This document shows, in pieces, positions 1 to 8,833 of a DNA stretch of 64,000 bases (the stretch's first letter is position 1; the number at the start of each line of letters is the position of its first letter). The translations under genes and the position numbers were made by a program. The notes beneath the pieces were generated by a model. The model did no database searches. It was not told where the DNA came from and was given only the letters and a program-made list of their open reading frames with translations. Source of the stretch: a virus; the IMG/VR virus record IMGVR_UViG_3300017752_002245, positions 39,167 to 103,166 of that record; one strand, given 5' to 3'.

Positions 1-1
1 T

Positions 2-622
2 ACGGGGAGACAATACAAAACCCCTGACGGAATCAACCTACCATCTATTACTACAGTACTGTCGATACTGTCTCGTGATTCTATTGCAAAATGGCGTAAA
101 CGTGTGGGTGAGGAAGAGGCAAATCGTGTCTCTACTCGTGCATCTGGACGTGGTACACGTGTTCACGAAATCTGTGAGAAGTATGTAGACAATGACCCAA
201 ACTATAAAGAAGGTTATACACCTGATATCATTGAGTCATTCAATCAGTTGAAACCTATCCTAGATGAACGTCTGACTAAAGTTCATGCACAAGAAGCACC
301 TCTCTACTCTACCCATCTGGGTGTTGCGGGTCGTGTTGACTGTGTAGGTATCTTTGATGGTAAACTATCCATCATTGATTACAAGACATCTATGAAACCT
401 AAGAAACTAGAATGGGTCAAAAATTACTTCATGCAAGAAGCTGGTTATGCTGTAATGTGGGAAGAACGTACAGGAATGCCGATTACACAACTCGTTACTA
501 TCATTTCTGTGGACAACAATGAACCTCAAGTGTTTATTGAACACCGTGATAACTGGATAAACACATTAAAAAATACCATTAAACAGTACAATGAGGAAAA
601 TTCCACTTCCGTTTTATTATAA
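2..622 (+). CDS. PD-(D/E)XK superfamily nuclease (5' truncated by window edge)
   Basis: The frame is open to the left edge, so the true start lies outside the window; about 206 residues are visible. The visible N-terminus carries a YKTPDGINLPSITTVLS segment seen in phage Cas4/RecB-like exonucleases. GTRVHE near residue 51 resembles the RecB-family helix motif, and GRVDCVG followed by IIDYKTS (about residues 112-130) gives the D...DxK nuclease core. From family knowledge it should be a metal-dependent DNA exonuclease used in recombination or DNA processing. The TAA stop overlaps a T4-type late promoter box serving the next gene. Confidence 0.75.
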   Translation, partial: TGRQYKTPDGINLPSITTVLSILSRDSIAKWRKRVGEEEANRVSTRASGRGTRVHEICEKYVDNDPNYKEGYTPDIIESFNQLKPILDERLTKVHAQEAPLYSTHLGVAGRVDCVGIFDGKLSIIDYKTSMKPKKLEWVKNYFMQEAGYAVMWEERTGMPITQLVTIISVDNNEPQVFIEHRDNWINTLKNTIKQYNEENSTSVLL

Positions 623-625
623 ATA
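618..625 (+). promoter_or_regulatory. T4-type late promoter (TATAAATA)
   Basis: An exact TATAAATA overlaps the stop of the nuclease gene, 36 nt before the next start at 662. By T4 spacing transcription would begin about position 631. A gp33 co-activator gene elsewhere in the window supports T4-style late transcription. Confidence 0.6.
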
Positions 626-661
626 GATGTATAATTACAGTTTATAACTTATGGGATATCG

Positions 662-1951
662 ATGCTTCAGTTTAATCAACTTACAGAAACCTCACTAACC
701 TTTGGGGAAATTGTGCGTCCTGATAGGGCGTATCGTGCTGACCTATTCATTACTAAGTACAAATCGGGTGAAGCATTCGAGACCACCAAGGGTGATTCGA
801 TTGTTCTACAGTATGACCCCGCAATTGAAAAGGCAATACGTACAGGTAACAAGAAAGGTTTACCAAAACTAAAGTCACTTGATGGTACGGTCATCGCTTT
901 TGGTCTACTCAAAAAGACTCTAGAGTTTGGTGGTGGTACATCTGGTTCTGGTGGTGGTTCAGATAATACTCGTGCAACCGAATCCGCACAATGTGTCTAT
1001 GCACAATTGATGTGGGACAATCCCAAGACCCAATTCTCACCTGACGAACTCAAGTCTGCATTCCAGAAAACAAATACCGATGCCAAGTTAGACGAGATTC
1101 TACTGGGTGATGACGAGTGGATTGCATCATCTATTAATGGTGCAAAGATTCTTCATAAAGTATTGAAGAAGAAACAGTATACGTGGCATCGTGGTTCACA
1201 GTGGGTGTCTAAACTTGAAGAAGTATACAAGAAACTCAATCGTGAAGAGAAACTATTCAGTAACGTAAACAAATGGACTCCCGCAGATATATGGGCAGTT
1301 GCTCGTGGTGCAGAAAACAAATACAACATTCATGATGCACTAAGTTTCTCAGAACTTAACAATGAACTCTTGAAAGCATATGCCGCTCGTGATATAATGG
1401 GTATATCACTCAAGAAGATTGGGAAGAAACCTAAGTTGTCACAAGTAAATTTCCGTAAACCGTTTGTTCCACCTCAGTTTACCAAACAAACATTTGGTAA
1501 GAGAAACTTCTATGGTGCAATGGACGGATACTTATATGGGTCTGGTGGATTCCAATTACAGTTCCGATTATTCCCAACCTTCCAATGTGAAATTATTGGT
1601 AAGAAAGCAAAACATGGTAAGGTGTCCTTTGGTGGTATCAGTGATGCAATGAAGGAAGCGACTGGTAGACCTCTGACACAGAAGAAAGTCGTTGAACAAT
1701 TACTTCTGAAAAACCCACAACAATTCTATGATAACTTCTGGAAGAACTATTCAATGACTACTGAGAAAGAAAGTAAAGATGAACTGTTTAAGAATCTACA
1801 GAAGAAAAAGTTTGAATGGCAAGTATCTAAATACATGGTAGTAGAACTATTTACTGCAATCAAAGGTCGGGAACAACAAGTACTTGACTATTTGGTTCGT
1901 ATCGCAAAGTCACAAACAAAGAACTCTGCTGTTCACTTGAAGGTGTCGTAA
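662..1951 (+). CDS. conserved T4-like phage protein of unknown function
   Basis: A 429-residue protein with no function I can assign. It has a Gly/Ser-rich linker (GGGTSGSGGGS, about residues 90-101) followed by a TESAQCVYAQ segment, then a KWTPADIWAV motif near residue 205. The C-terminal half is basic. The two motifs recall nuclease-like phage proteins, but I see no complete catalytic site. It is the first gene behind the late promoter at 618, and its stop overlaps the start of the next gene by 1 nt, so it probably belongs to the same late operon as the capsid-targeting-like proteins downstream. Confidence 0.55.
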   Translation: MLQFNQLTETSLTFGEIVRPDRAYRADLFITKYKSGEAFETTKGDSIVLQYDPAIEKAIRTGNKKGLPKLKSLDGTVIAFGLLKKTLEFGGGTSGSGGGSDNTRATESAQCVYAQLMWDNPKTQFSPDELKSAFQKTNTDAKLDEILLGDDEWIASSINGAKILHKVLKKKQYTWHRGSQWVSKLEEVYKKLNREEKLFSNVNKWTPADIWAVARGAENKYNIHDALSFSELNNELLKAYAARDIMGISLKKIGKKPKLSQVNFRKPFVPPQFTKQTFGKRNFYGAMDGYLYGSGGFQLQFRLFPTFQCEIIGKKAKHGKVSFGGISDAMKEATGRPLTQKKVVEQLLLKNPQQFYDNFWKNYSMTTEKESKDELFKNLQKKKFEWQVSKYMVVELFTAIKGREQQVLDYLVRIAKSQTKNSAVHLKVS

Positions 1952-3171
1952 TGAAGTTTAATGATTTTATAACAGAACAGAAAAACACTCACATGACCCA
2001 CATTGAGGATAAGGTTCTCTATGGGGGTGTCAATGGTACACGTCAAGCAATCAATGCACTACGTGAACTCCGTGACATGTTATCTGGACAAACTGACTCT
2101 AAACTGTCCACAAAATGGGATGGCGCTCCCGCAATCTTCTGTGGTCAAGACCCTAGTGATGGAAACTTCTTTGTTGCGAAGAAAGGTATCTTTGCGAAGA
2201 ATCCTAAAATCTACAAGTCTGAAGCGGACATTAAAGCGGACATGAGTGGTGACCTTGCAGACAAGATGAGTCTTGCATTGAAACATCTACCAGAACTTGG
2301 TATTAAAGGTGTGATTCAAGGAGACTTCTTGTTTTCAAAACCAGACGTTAGTACCGATACTATTGATGGTCAGAAGTATACAACCTTTCACCCGAATACA
2401 ATCATCTATGCAATACCCTATGACCAAGCGGATGCAGTCCGTAAAGCAAAGATTGGTATTGTATGGCATACCACCTATACTGGTAAAGACTTTATGTCGA
2501 TGAAAGCGACATATGGTGTAAACGTGTCGAAATTTAAGAGTTCTGTAAACATATGGTCACAGGATGCAATGTTGCGTGATGTGTCTGGTGCGACTATGAA
2601 TAAGAAGGAATCCGCAGAGGTAACCAAACATTTGTCCGATGCGGGTAAGATATTCAATAAGATATCTGGTTCTACTCTGCGTGAGTTAGAAAATAATAAA
2701 GACCTTGCAACCCTGATTGAACAGTACAATAACACTTTTGTGCGGAATCAAACTGTGATTGGCAACACTAATACGCACGTTCAAGGTCTAATCAAGTGGT
2801 TGAACGAAAAATTTAAGAAAGAAGCAGATAAACGTAGTACTGATAAAGGTAAGATGGTACAATTTAAGAAGTTAGAAGAGTTAATGAAGTTCTTCTCTCC
2901 AAGAAATAAAAAGAACTTAGTTGCAATGTTTGACTTACAAAAGAATATAGTTCTTGCAAAATTAAAACTTATAAATAAACTTAATAGCATAAGTTCATAT
3001 GACACCTTTGTTCAGACCAAGAAAGGTTATAAGGTAAAGACTGGTGCAGAAGGATTTGTTGCTATTGACAAACTGGGTGGTGATGCGGTCAAGTTGGTTG
3101 ACCGTCTTGAATTTTCATATAATAACTTCAGTCCAGATATACTGAAGGGATGGGATAAACCAAAGAGGTAA
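1951..3171 (+). CDS. ligase-like nucleotidyltransferase-fold protein (DUF6267-like) with capsid-targeting-like N-terminus
   Basis: A 406-residue protein. STKWDGAPAIF (residues 53-63) matches motif I (KxDG) of covalent nucleotidyltransferases such as DNA/RNA ligases. GVIQGDFLF, a downstream FHPNTIIYAIPYD block and IGIVWHTTY could correspond to motifs III, IIIa and IV. This resembles a phage family I recall as DUF6267; ligase activity is inference. The N-terminus MKFNDFITEQ looks like the T4 capsid-targeting peptide (MKTYQEFIAE), with a gp21-type Ile-x-Glu cleavage position after E9. It overlaps the upstream gene by 1 nt and is followed 3 nt later by a basic small protein. Confidence 0.6.
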   Translation: MKFNDFITEQKNTHMTHIEDKVLYGGVNGTRQAINALRELRDMLSGQTDSKLSTKWDGAPAIFCGQDPSDGNFFVAKKGIFAKNPKIYKSEADIKADMSGDLADKMSLALKHLPELGIKGVIQGDFLFSKPDVSTDTIDGQKYTTFHPNTIIYAIPYDQADAVRKAKIGIVWHTTYTGKDFMSMKATYGVNVSKFKSSVNIWSQDAMLRDVSGATMNKKESAEVTKHLSDAGKIFNKISGSTLRELENNKDLATLIEQYNNTFVRNQTVIGNTNTHVQGLIKWLNEKFKKEADKRSTDKGKMVQFKKLEELMKFFSPRNKKNLVAMFDLQKNIVLAKLKLINKLNSISSYDTFVQTKKGYKVKTGAEGFVAIDKLGGDAVKLVDRLEFSYNNFSPDILKGWDKPKR

Positions 3172-3174
3172 ACT

Positions 3175-3558
3175 ATGTCCAAACCAATAGGACTAAAAGA
3201 ATTCTTAAAAATTCTAGAGCAACCAGACGAAGCGTTGAATATGCAACAACGTATGAAACTGGCACGTTCGCTCAAGAAGAATAAAGCAAAAATTGCAATG
3301 GGTCGCAAACGTGCGGCACGTAAAGTTGCATCTCCAGAGAAACTCAAAAAACGTGCAATGAAACAAGCACGTATGACTTTCCTCAAGAAAATCACTAAAG
3401 GTGCTGATAAGGGTGACCTATCTATGGGTCGTAGAGCATCAATTGAGAAACGCCTAGATAAGATGAAACCCAAAATACAGAAACTCGCAAAGAAATTACT
3501 TCCAAAAGTTCGTAAGGGTGAATTGGAACGTAAACGAGGTGGAAACAAAAGTGATTAA
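3175..3558 (+). CDS. highly basic small phage protein
   Basis: A 127-residue protein dominated by Lys and Arg, with repeated KK/RK clusters and GRKRAARKVASPEKLKKRA in the middle. I do not recognise an enzyme motif. The charge suggests binding to DNA or to the acidic head core. It lies between two proteins with capsid-targeting-like N-termini, and its last 8 nt (GTGATTAA) contain the GTG start of the next gene, implying coupled translation. Confidence 0.55.
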   Translation: MSKPIGLKEFLKILEQPDEALNMQQRMKLARSLKKNKAKIAMGRKRAARKVASPEKLKKRAMKQARMTFLKKITKGADKGDLSMGRRASIEKRLDKMKPKIQKLAKKLLPKVRKGELERKRGGNKSD

Positions 3559-4939
3559 AGATTTTAAATCATATCTAGTCGAAGAGGCAAAAGAAGTTTA
3601 TTTTACATTTGGTAGAATGAACCCGCCTACGATTGGACATGGAAAAGTATTAGATACTATAGCAAAAAAAGCAAAGGGTGCAGACTATAAAGTCTATGTA
3701 TCCCAATCAACGGGCGCTAAAGACCCGTTGTCATATTCTGACAAAGTAAAACACCTACGTAAGATGTTACCAAAACATGGTCGTAATATCATGGTAGATA
3801 AAGGTGTAAGAAATGTATTTGATATTGCTGCAAAATTGTATGACCAAGGATACAAAAAAATAACCATGGTAGTCGGTGAAGACCGTCTCCGTGAGTTTGA
3901 AGTATTGTTGAACAAATACAACGGTAAGAAAGCACGTCATGGGTTCTATAACTTTGAATCAATCAATGTTGTATCTGCGGGAAGGAGAGACCCAGACGCA
4001 GAAGGTGTGGAGGGAATGTCTGCATCTAAACAACGTGCGAACGCAAAGGACAATGATTATCAAGCGTTTATTCAAGGTGTTCCATCTGGAATGTCTGACC
4101 GTGATACACGTAAGTTGTTCAATGATGTAAGGAAGGGGTTAGGTCTCAAGGAAGAGACATCTTTCAAACGTCATATTGAAATGGGTCATCTTTCAGAAAC
4201 AAGAGAACAATTCGTCAAAGGTGAGTTGTTTGAACTTGGTGATACTGTTGTTATTAAAGAAAGCGAAGAGGTCGGTGTCATTACAGTCCTTGGTGCAAAC
4301 TATGTCATTGTAGAATGTGGTGACAGAAAGATGCGTAAGTGGTTAGATGCAGTAGAATTAGTAGAGAAGAAAGCTGTACAAGACCCTGACATCAAAGACA
4401 AAGAAGGTACTCAACCCGCCAAGTATCACAAGGGACTAAAGAAGTCTACTAAAAACAAACGTGACGCACACTTCAAGAAACATGGTAAGAAAGCAGACGA
4501 TGATGAGTCTGCATATAAGCCAGCGCCTGGCGATAAGACCGCAAAGACTAAACCATCCAAGTACACAAAAGCATTCAAAGACATGTATGACGAAGATTGT
4601 TGGGATGGGTACAAACAAGTTGGTATGAAGAAAAAAGGTAACAAGAGTGTTCCTAATTGCGTACCAGTAAATGAGTATGGCGGCCCTAAAATCTCCAAAG
4701 CAGATTACCTGAAGAAACAACGTAGTGGTATTACTATCTCTACATCCGAAAATGCGGGTGAAGAAGGAACAAATAAACTTCTCAAGAAGTACAAAAAAGA
4801 TACTCCAATGGAAGATGCAGTCGCAAACGCAAAAGATAGAATCAAAGCAGAGAAGGAAAGGGACAAAAAGAAACATGATGGAATTCTTGACCGTGCCAGA
4901 CTTGCTCGTGCAAAAGCAAAAAATAGGGAAACCAAGTGA
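3551..4939 (+). CDS. cytidylyltransferase/NMNAT-like nucleotidyltransferase with C-terminal extension
   Basis: I chose the GTG at 3551 rather than the ATG at 3518. It overlaps the upstream gene by only 8 nt and gives MIKDFKSYLVEEAKE, a capsid-targeting-like N-terminus shared with its neighbours. The product is 462 residues. FGRMNPPTIGH (residues 20-30) is the (H/T)xGH nucleotide-binding motif, and GMSASKQR near residue 156 is the second, ISxTxxR-like motif. Together they place it in the NMN adenylyltransferase/cytidylyltransferase superfamily. The C-terminal 250 residues are Lys-rich and low in complexity. Substrate is unknown; NAD metabolism or nucleotide transfer is possible. Confidence 0.7.
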   Translation: MIKDFKSYLVEEAKEVYFTFGRMNPPTIGHGKVLDTIAKKAKGADYKVYVSQSTGAKDPLSYSDKVKHLRKMLPKHGRNIMVDKGVRNVFDIAAKLYDQGYKKITMVVGEDRLREFEVLLNKYNGKKARHGFYNFESINVVSAGRRDPDAEGVEGMSASKQRANAKDNDYQAFIQGVPSGMSDRDTRKLFNDVRKGLGLKEETSFKRHIEMGHLSETREQFVKGELFELGDTVVIKESEEVGVITVLGANYVIVECGDRKMRKWLDAVELVEKKAVQDPDIKDKEGTQPAKYHKGLKKSTKNKRDAHFKKHGKKADDDESAYKPAPGDKTAKTKPSKYTKAFKDMYDEDCWDGYKQVGMKKKGNKSVPNCVPVNEYGGPKISKADYLKKQRSGITISTSENAGEEGTNKLLKKYKKDTPMEDAVANAKDRIKAEKERDKKKHDGILDRARLARAKAKNRETK

Positions 4940-5163
4940 ACAAATTTAATCAACATATCGAAGAAGGTGCGTTGGCAGACAAGTCCAAGAAGTCTGGTAT
5001 CTCTGTAGACACTCTTCGCAAAGTTTATAATCGTGGTGTTGCCGCATGGAAGACTGGTCATAGGCCAGGCACTACTCCTCAACAATGGGGATATGCACGT
5101 GTGAACGCCTTCATAGTAAAGAAGAAAAAAGGTGGGTTGAACCACGATAAGGATTTAGCGTAA
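4936..5163 (+). CDS. small conserved phage protein (DUF5824-like) with capsid-targeting-like N-terminus
   Basis: A 75-residue protein. AAWKTGHRPGTTPQQWGYAR around residues 34-53 is a block I associate with the phage family DUF5824. It begins MNKFNQHIEEGA, with an I-E-E/G junction like a gp21 prohead-protease site. It overlaps the upstream stop by 4 nt and the downstream start by 1 nt. Function unknown. Confidence 0.6.
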   Translation: MNKFNQHIEEGALADKSKKSGISVDTLRKVYNRGVAAWKTGHRPGTTPQQWGYARVNAFIVKKKKGGLNHDKDLA

Positions 5164-6350
5164 TGAAAACATTAGAACAAATACTCGAAGGTAAAGACTT
5201 CGAACCTCATATGATGTATGACCCAAAGACTGGTAAAGGTTACAAGGCAGAAAAACCTGAAGACCATGAACGTATGAAGAAGATGGGATACTCTCATGAG
5301 AAACCAGAAGTCAAAGAAGACTTAAAAGAAGAGATGATTTCTTACAGAGTTAAGAAAATGCAGAAACCTGAAGAAGATAAATTTCAAAAGTCTGCTAAGA
5401 TGATGGGTTTAAAGTATACTAGTAATAAAGGTAGAGACGATACAGTAATCGTTATAAGTGGCACTAAAAAGAAACTCAGAGACTTTGATTCAGTAGTTAG
5501 AGGCAAATCATCATACGGTGACCCTTCAACAATCAAACATTTTGACGAAGGTCAGTTCTGGGGTCAAGACAAAATGGCAAAATCTATAGACAAAAAGATG
5601 TCAAAGACTCATGTCAGACTTACAAGAGACAGTAAGGGTGGATACGAAAGAGCGACAATACCTAAGAAAGACAAAAAGAAAATTGCACAAATGAAGAAAG
5701 ACGGATACAAAATAGACCCTACGTTTTCTAAAGAGTCTTTAGATGAACAACACCAAGAAGCATTAGATATGTTGCAAGAAAACTACAGAACTCTTGCACG
5801 TAAAGGTATGGGTACTGAGACTAAGAAGGATGCACGAGTAGGTTTGGAGTTAGATTTCTATGAGACTGAACGTGGTGACAAAGTATTCGGTAAGATTATC
5901 AAAGTAACTGGTACTGGATACACTGTACAAGCAATGGAACGTGGTAATAGTAAGAAGTATACCTTCAAGTTCCATGACCGTGCAAAAGCAAAGAAACTTC
6001 TTGAAGCAAGAGACTTCATGGAAAACTACCGTGCAAAACGTGATGCAATGAGAGATATGCCTAAACGTGGAAAAGACTCTGCGGATGATGACATTGAAGC
6101 GAATGACGATGACCGTAAAGCTGCATCTAAGAATGTTCTTATGCAAATCCGTAAAGCATCTGACCTACCTAAAGGTGGCCCGATTGAATTTGAAGGTGGT
6201 AAGAAAGGTAAGATTTCACAAGACGATGCAAAGAAAATATCTAAACTATTTGATATATTAAAGAAACCATCTGACAAACAAAAGTTTCAGAAAGTAATAT
6301 CAAAAGACTTGAGAAGTATTCAAGCACTATTAAAAAGGTTAGGTAAATGA
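5163..6350 (+). CDS. Lys-rich conserved T4-like phage protein, probable internal head protein
   Basis: A 395-residue protein very rich in Lys, Asp and Glu. It starts MKTLEQILEGKDF, a capsid-targeting-like peptide with a perfect L/I-x-E/G site after E9. YRTLARKGMGTE near residue 208 and the following 70 residues (ending FHDRAKAKKLLE) form a block I recall from marine T4-like phages. The C-terminus is a predicted helical basic segment. I see no catalytic motif. Packaging into the head is inference from the N-terminus and the neighbouring genes. Confidence 0.55.
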   Translation: MKTLEQILEGKDFEPHMMYDPKTGKGYKAEKPEDHERMKKMGYSHEKPEVKEDLKEEMISYRVKKMQKPEEDKFQKSAKMMGLKYTSNKGRDDTVIVISGTKKKLRDFDSVVRGKSSYGDPSTIKHFDEGQFWGQDKMAKSIDKKMSKTHVRLTRDSKGGYERATIPKKDKKKIAQMKKDGYKIDPTFSKESLDEQHQEALDMLQENYRTLARKGMGTETKKDARVGLELDFYETERGDKVFGKIIKVTGTGYTVQAMERGNSKKYTFKFHDRAKAKKLLEARDFMENYRAKRDAMRDMPKRGKDSADDDIEANDDDRKAASKNVLMQIRKASDLPKGGPIEFEGGKKGKISQDDAKKISKLFDILKKPSDKQKFQKVISKDLRSIQALLKRLGK

Positions 6351-6556
6351 AAGATTTAAAGAATTTTATGGAAGCAAAAAAGATGAAAGGACTGAGTCTT
6401 TATGGTTCTGAAATATCGAACATAAAAGGAAAAGACGGTAAACTATATAATGCAAAACCCGTACTTATGGGTGGTAAATTATCATATAGAGTTGAAGACC
6501 AATTTGGTAAATTTGAAACTCTTCCGTTAAAAAAATTCGCTGCTAAGTTCGGTTAG
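6347..6556 (+). CDS. small protein with capsid-targeting-like N-terminus
   Basis: A 69-residue protein starting MKDLKNFMEAKK, with an F-M-E/A junction resembling a prohead-protease site. The remainder is a small beta-rich, basic protein. It overlaps the upstream stop (ATGA). Function unknown; probably co-expressed with the other head-targeted candidates. Confidence 0.5.
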   Translation: MKDLKNFMEAKKMKGLSLYGSEISNIKGKDGKLYNAKPVLMGGKLSYRVEDQFGKFETLPLKKFAAKFG

Positions 6557-6811
6557 ATGAAAAAGTTTAGTGCATTCTCTACAATCTATGAGGAAGAAAA
6601 ACGTCTTCATAAATTAAAAGAAAAAAGTATGTTAATTACTGGAGATGACCACGCCCTAGATATAGTTCTAGGAGACTTAAAAAAGAAAATGTTTAATAAC
6701 ATTCGACATAACAAAATGGGTTTTGTGAATGGTATTGCAAAGATGGTAAGATATAAGTTGGATAAGGCTAAGCAACAAAAAGGTAAAGTGGCACTAGTGC
6801 CGATTAAATAG
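6557..6811 (+). CDS. small basic protein with capsid-targeting-like N-terminus
   Basis: An 84-residue protein starting MKKFSAFSTIYEEEKRL, a variant of the MKxFxxF pattern with an I-Y-E/E position. The rest is helical and basic and carries no recognised motif. The ATG follows the previous stop directly. Confidence 0.5.
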   Translation: MKKFSAFSTIYEEEKRLHKLKEKSMLITGDDHALDIVLGDLKKKMFNNIRHNKMGFVNGIAKMVRYKLDKAKQQKGKVALVPIK

Positions 6812-6812
6812 T

Positions 6813-7553
6813 ATGCCTAGAAATTATAAAAAAGAATATGAGAATTATCATTCTCGACCTGACCAAAAGAAAAGACGTGCAGCACGTAATGCCGCTCGTA
6901 AAATGCTAAAGGGAAGAAAAGAACTTACCGATGAGAAAGATGTTCATCATAAGGATAATGACCCATTAAACAACGATAAATCTAATCTCTCTATTGTATC
7001 ACAAAAGTATAACAGAAGAGAACCTAGATTGAGGACTGAAATGAAAACATTTAGTGACCACTGTAAATGTGGACACGAATCTGGACTAGTAGAGAGTAAT
7101 CTTTACAGAGTAGGTTCAGAAGCGTATTTTAAATACTGGAGAGACATTCGAGAAGAGTGGGAAAAAGGTAACGTAATGATTGAACCATCTGAAGTGGAAA
7201 TCATGGAAGGTGACCTTGGTAAATTCGCACGTTTTAATAATGAGAATGTTGCACTAGATTGTATCTTCGAAGAGGAGAAACAACCAGAACTAAACAAACC
7301 AAAAGCGGGTGGGCCGAAGAAGTACTATGTGTATGTCAAAGACCCCTCTTCTGGTAATATTAAAAAAGTATCTTGGGGTGACACCACTGGACTCAAAGTC
7401 AAGTTGAGTGACCCGAAGGCACGTAAGTCATTTGCTGCAAGACATGATTGTGCAAATAAGACAGACAAAACAAAAGCGGGATACTGGGCATGTAGATTGC
7501 CTAGATATGCTAAACAATTAGGATTAAGTGGTGGAGGAAATTTCTTTTGGTAA
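6813..7553 (+). CDS. HNH-like nuclease domain fused to a conserved phage C-terminal domain
   Basis: A 246-residue protein that appears to be a fusion. Residues 1-75 are basic and contain DVHHKDNDPLNNDKSNLSIV, an HNH-type motif (HH...N...N). Residues 77-150 are acidic and begin with an internal Met followed by KTFSDHCKCGHES. The C-terminus (about 205-246) has ARHDCANKTDKTKAGYWAC and LSGGGNFFW, a phage tail-end domain. An internal ATG at 7041 is preceded by GAGG at 7031-7034, so a second, shorter product with an MKTF start is possible. Function is inferred only from the HNH motif. Confidence 0.6.
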   Translation: MPRNYKKEYENYHSRPDQKKRRAARNAARKMLKGRKELTDEKDVHHKDNDPLNNDKSNLSIVSQKYNRREPRLRTEMKTFSDHCKCGHESGLVESNLYRVGSEAYFKYWRDIREEWEKGNVMIEPSEVEIMEGDLGKFARFNNENVALDCIFEEEKQPELNKPKAGGPKKYYVYVKDPSSGNIKKVSWGDTTGLKVKLSDPKARKSFAARHDCANKTDKTKAGYWACRLPRYAKQLGLSGGGNFFW

Positions 7554-7816
7554 AACCTTATACTGAGTTGAAGTGTAGTAATGGTAAGATAAGGGTTTTT
7601 AGGGAAAATGTCAAAGAAGAAGATTTAATCTGGCACAGAGATTTAAAAGATAGAAGTGTACATGTACTGGAAGGTCATGGATGGTGTTTACAGAAGGATA
7701 ACGAAGTACCACTTGACTTGTTAGAAGGACATACTTACAGTATTAACAAGATGGAATATCATCGTGTTATTAAAGGTAAAGGTGATTTGGTTATTAGAAT
7801 ATATGAAGGTACTTAA
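7547..7816 (+). CDS. small cupin-like protein
   Basis: The start is a TTG at 7547 with a strong GGAGGA at 7533-7538, 8 nt upstream, overlapping the previous stop. The 89-residue product has a small beta-barrel pattern (IWHRDLKDRSVHVLEG, GHGWCLQ, MEYHRVIKGKGDLVIRI) typical of short phage cupin-like proteins. The ligands are not clear. The next gene starts inside its 3' end. Confidence 0.55.
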   Translation: MVKPYTELKCSNGKIRVFRENVKEEDLIWHRDLKDRSVHVLEGHGWCLQKDNEVPLDLLEGHTYSINKMEYHRVIKGKGDLVIRIYEGT

Positions 7817-8495
7817 TGTAATTTATCGTGGTGGGGCTGGTGGTGAATTTTTTGGTGGACTCTTACAAGAACTTGAAGAGATTGCAACCAAAGAAATCAT
7901 AACTAATCCTGAGACGGAAAGATGGTTTTTGAAGAGAGAAGATTACCAGTCACATGAAATAGAAGTGACCAGAGGGAATCCTAGAGAAGTTCAGAAACCA
8001 AAATGGGATAAAGACTTGTGGAATGTTAGACTAGACCACGGGTATGGATTCCCAATTAATCAAGAGTTCTGGACAGAGTATTGTTGGAACGATTGGGATG
8101 AGACGAAGACTATTGTGTTCCTCTCAAAAACTAGAGAAAGTTTGGATTATACTCAACAACTTGCAAAGTGTAAGTTAGTTAGAGATGAAGACAGAGAAGC
8201 TGGTATGAATATGATTAAGGATGGTATTCTTGCTCATGACCAGTTTTGGAATAGACCGTGGGAATCACAGGCAGAGATGTTTGCGATGTGGATGGATACA
8301 ATACCCACAGAACATTCCATGTTATTGGTTGACCCTTGTGAGTTGTTTTTTAATAACAAGGATGATACTAAGACAGAATTAAAGAGAGTCAGTGAATATT
8401 TGGGTATGAAAATACCAAGTAACTGGCAAAATAAGGTAGAAAGTTATAGAGTTAGAAATCAAACTCTTATAAATAACACTATAACTTACATTTGA
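7803..8495 (+). CDS. sulfotransferase-like P-loop protein
   Basis: I placed the start at ATG 7803 (MKVLNVIYRGGAGGEFFGG), overlapping the cupin gene by 14 nt; the longer frame from 7764 would overlap more. The 230-residue product has a Gly-rich N-terminal loop, a VDPCELF strand and a C-terminal KVESYRVRNQTL segment, a layout like other phage sulfotransferase-like proteins in this window (34386, 35014). The Walker-type loop is atypical, so the activity is uncertain. Confidence 0.45.
   Translation: MKVLNVIYRGGAGGEFFGGLLQELEEIATKEIITNPETERWFLKREDYQSHEIEVTRGNPREVQKPKWDKDLWNVRLDHGYGFPINQEFWTEYCWNDWDETKTIVFLSKTRESLDYTQQLAKCKLVRDEDREAGMNMIKDGILAHDQFWNRPWESQAEMFAMWMDTIPTEHSMLLVDPCELFFNNKDDTKTELKRVSEYLGMKIPSNWQNKVESYRVRNQTLINNTITYI
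8468..8475 (+). promoter_or_regulatory. T4-type late promoter (TATAAATA)
   Basis: An exact TATAAATA near the 3' end of the preceding gene. The predicted transcript start, about 8481, lies 27 nt before the coiled-coil membrane protein at 8508. Confidence 0.5.
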
Positions 8496-8507
8496 TGGGA
8501 ACAAGTA

Positions 8508-8822
8508 ATGCCACAAGAAACGCAATCAGCTAAACTTACTAGAATAGAAGTAGAATCTAGCAACAGGTTTGACCGAATTGAGAACAAAATCGACAAGCTT
8601 GCTGAGGCATTAGTAGCACTTGCTCGTGTCGAGGAAAAGATGATATCCGTGGAACAGAACAATAGTAATAACTTCGACAGAATGAATCGTTTCTCTCAGA
8701 AGTTAGATGAGATAGAAAAAAAGGTTGATGCAAATGCAGCAACTGTTTCAATAATTAACAAAGTAGTTTATTTAATAAGTGCGGCAATAATTGCTAGTGC
8801 TGTAAAATTCTTTTGGATGTAG
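8508..8822 (+). CDS. coiled-coil protein with C-terminal membrane anchor
   Basis: A 104-residue protein with heptad-like helices through residues 10-80 (RFDRIENKIDKLAEAL, RFSQKLDEIEKKVD) and one C-terminal hydrophobic segment (VVYLISAAIIASAVKFF). This architecture recalls XhlA-type haemolysin/holin-associated proteins. A role in lysis or membrane tethering is inference. It follows a late promoter. Confidence 0.55.
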   Translation: MPQETQSAKLTRIEVESSNRFDRIENKIDKLAEALVALARVEEKMISVEQNNSNNFDRMNRFSQKLDEIEKKVDANAATVSIINKVVYLISAAIIASAVKFFWM

Positions 8823-8833
8823 GAGAACATAAC

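Noticed and set aside
2970-2977. TATAAATA inside the ligase-like gene
   Set aside because: It lies deep in coding sequence, about 200 nt before the next start, with no supporting context; probably chance in AT-rich DNA.
7041-7553. Treating the second half of the HNH gene as a separate annotated gene
   Set aside because: The frame is continuous and the first half has a convincing motif; the internal start is only a hypothesis.
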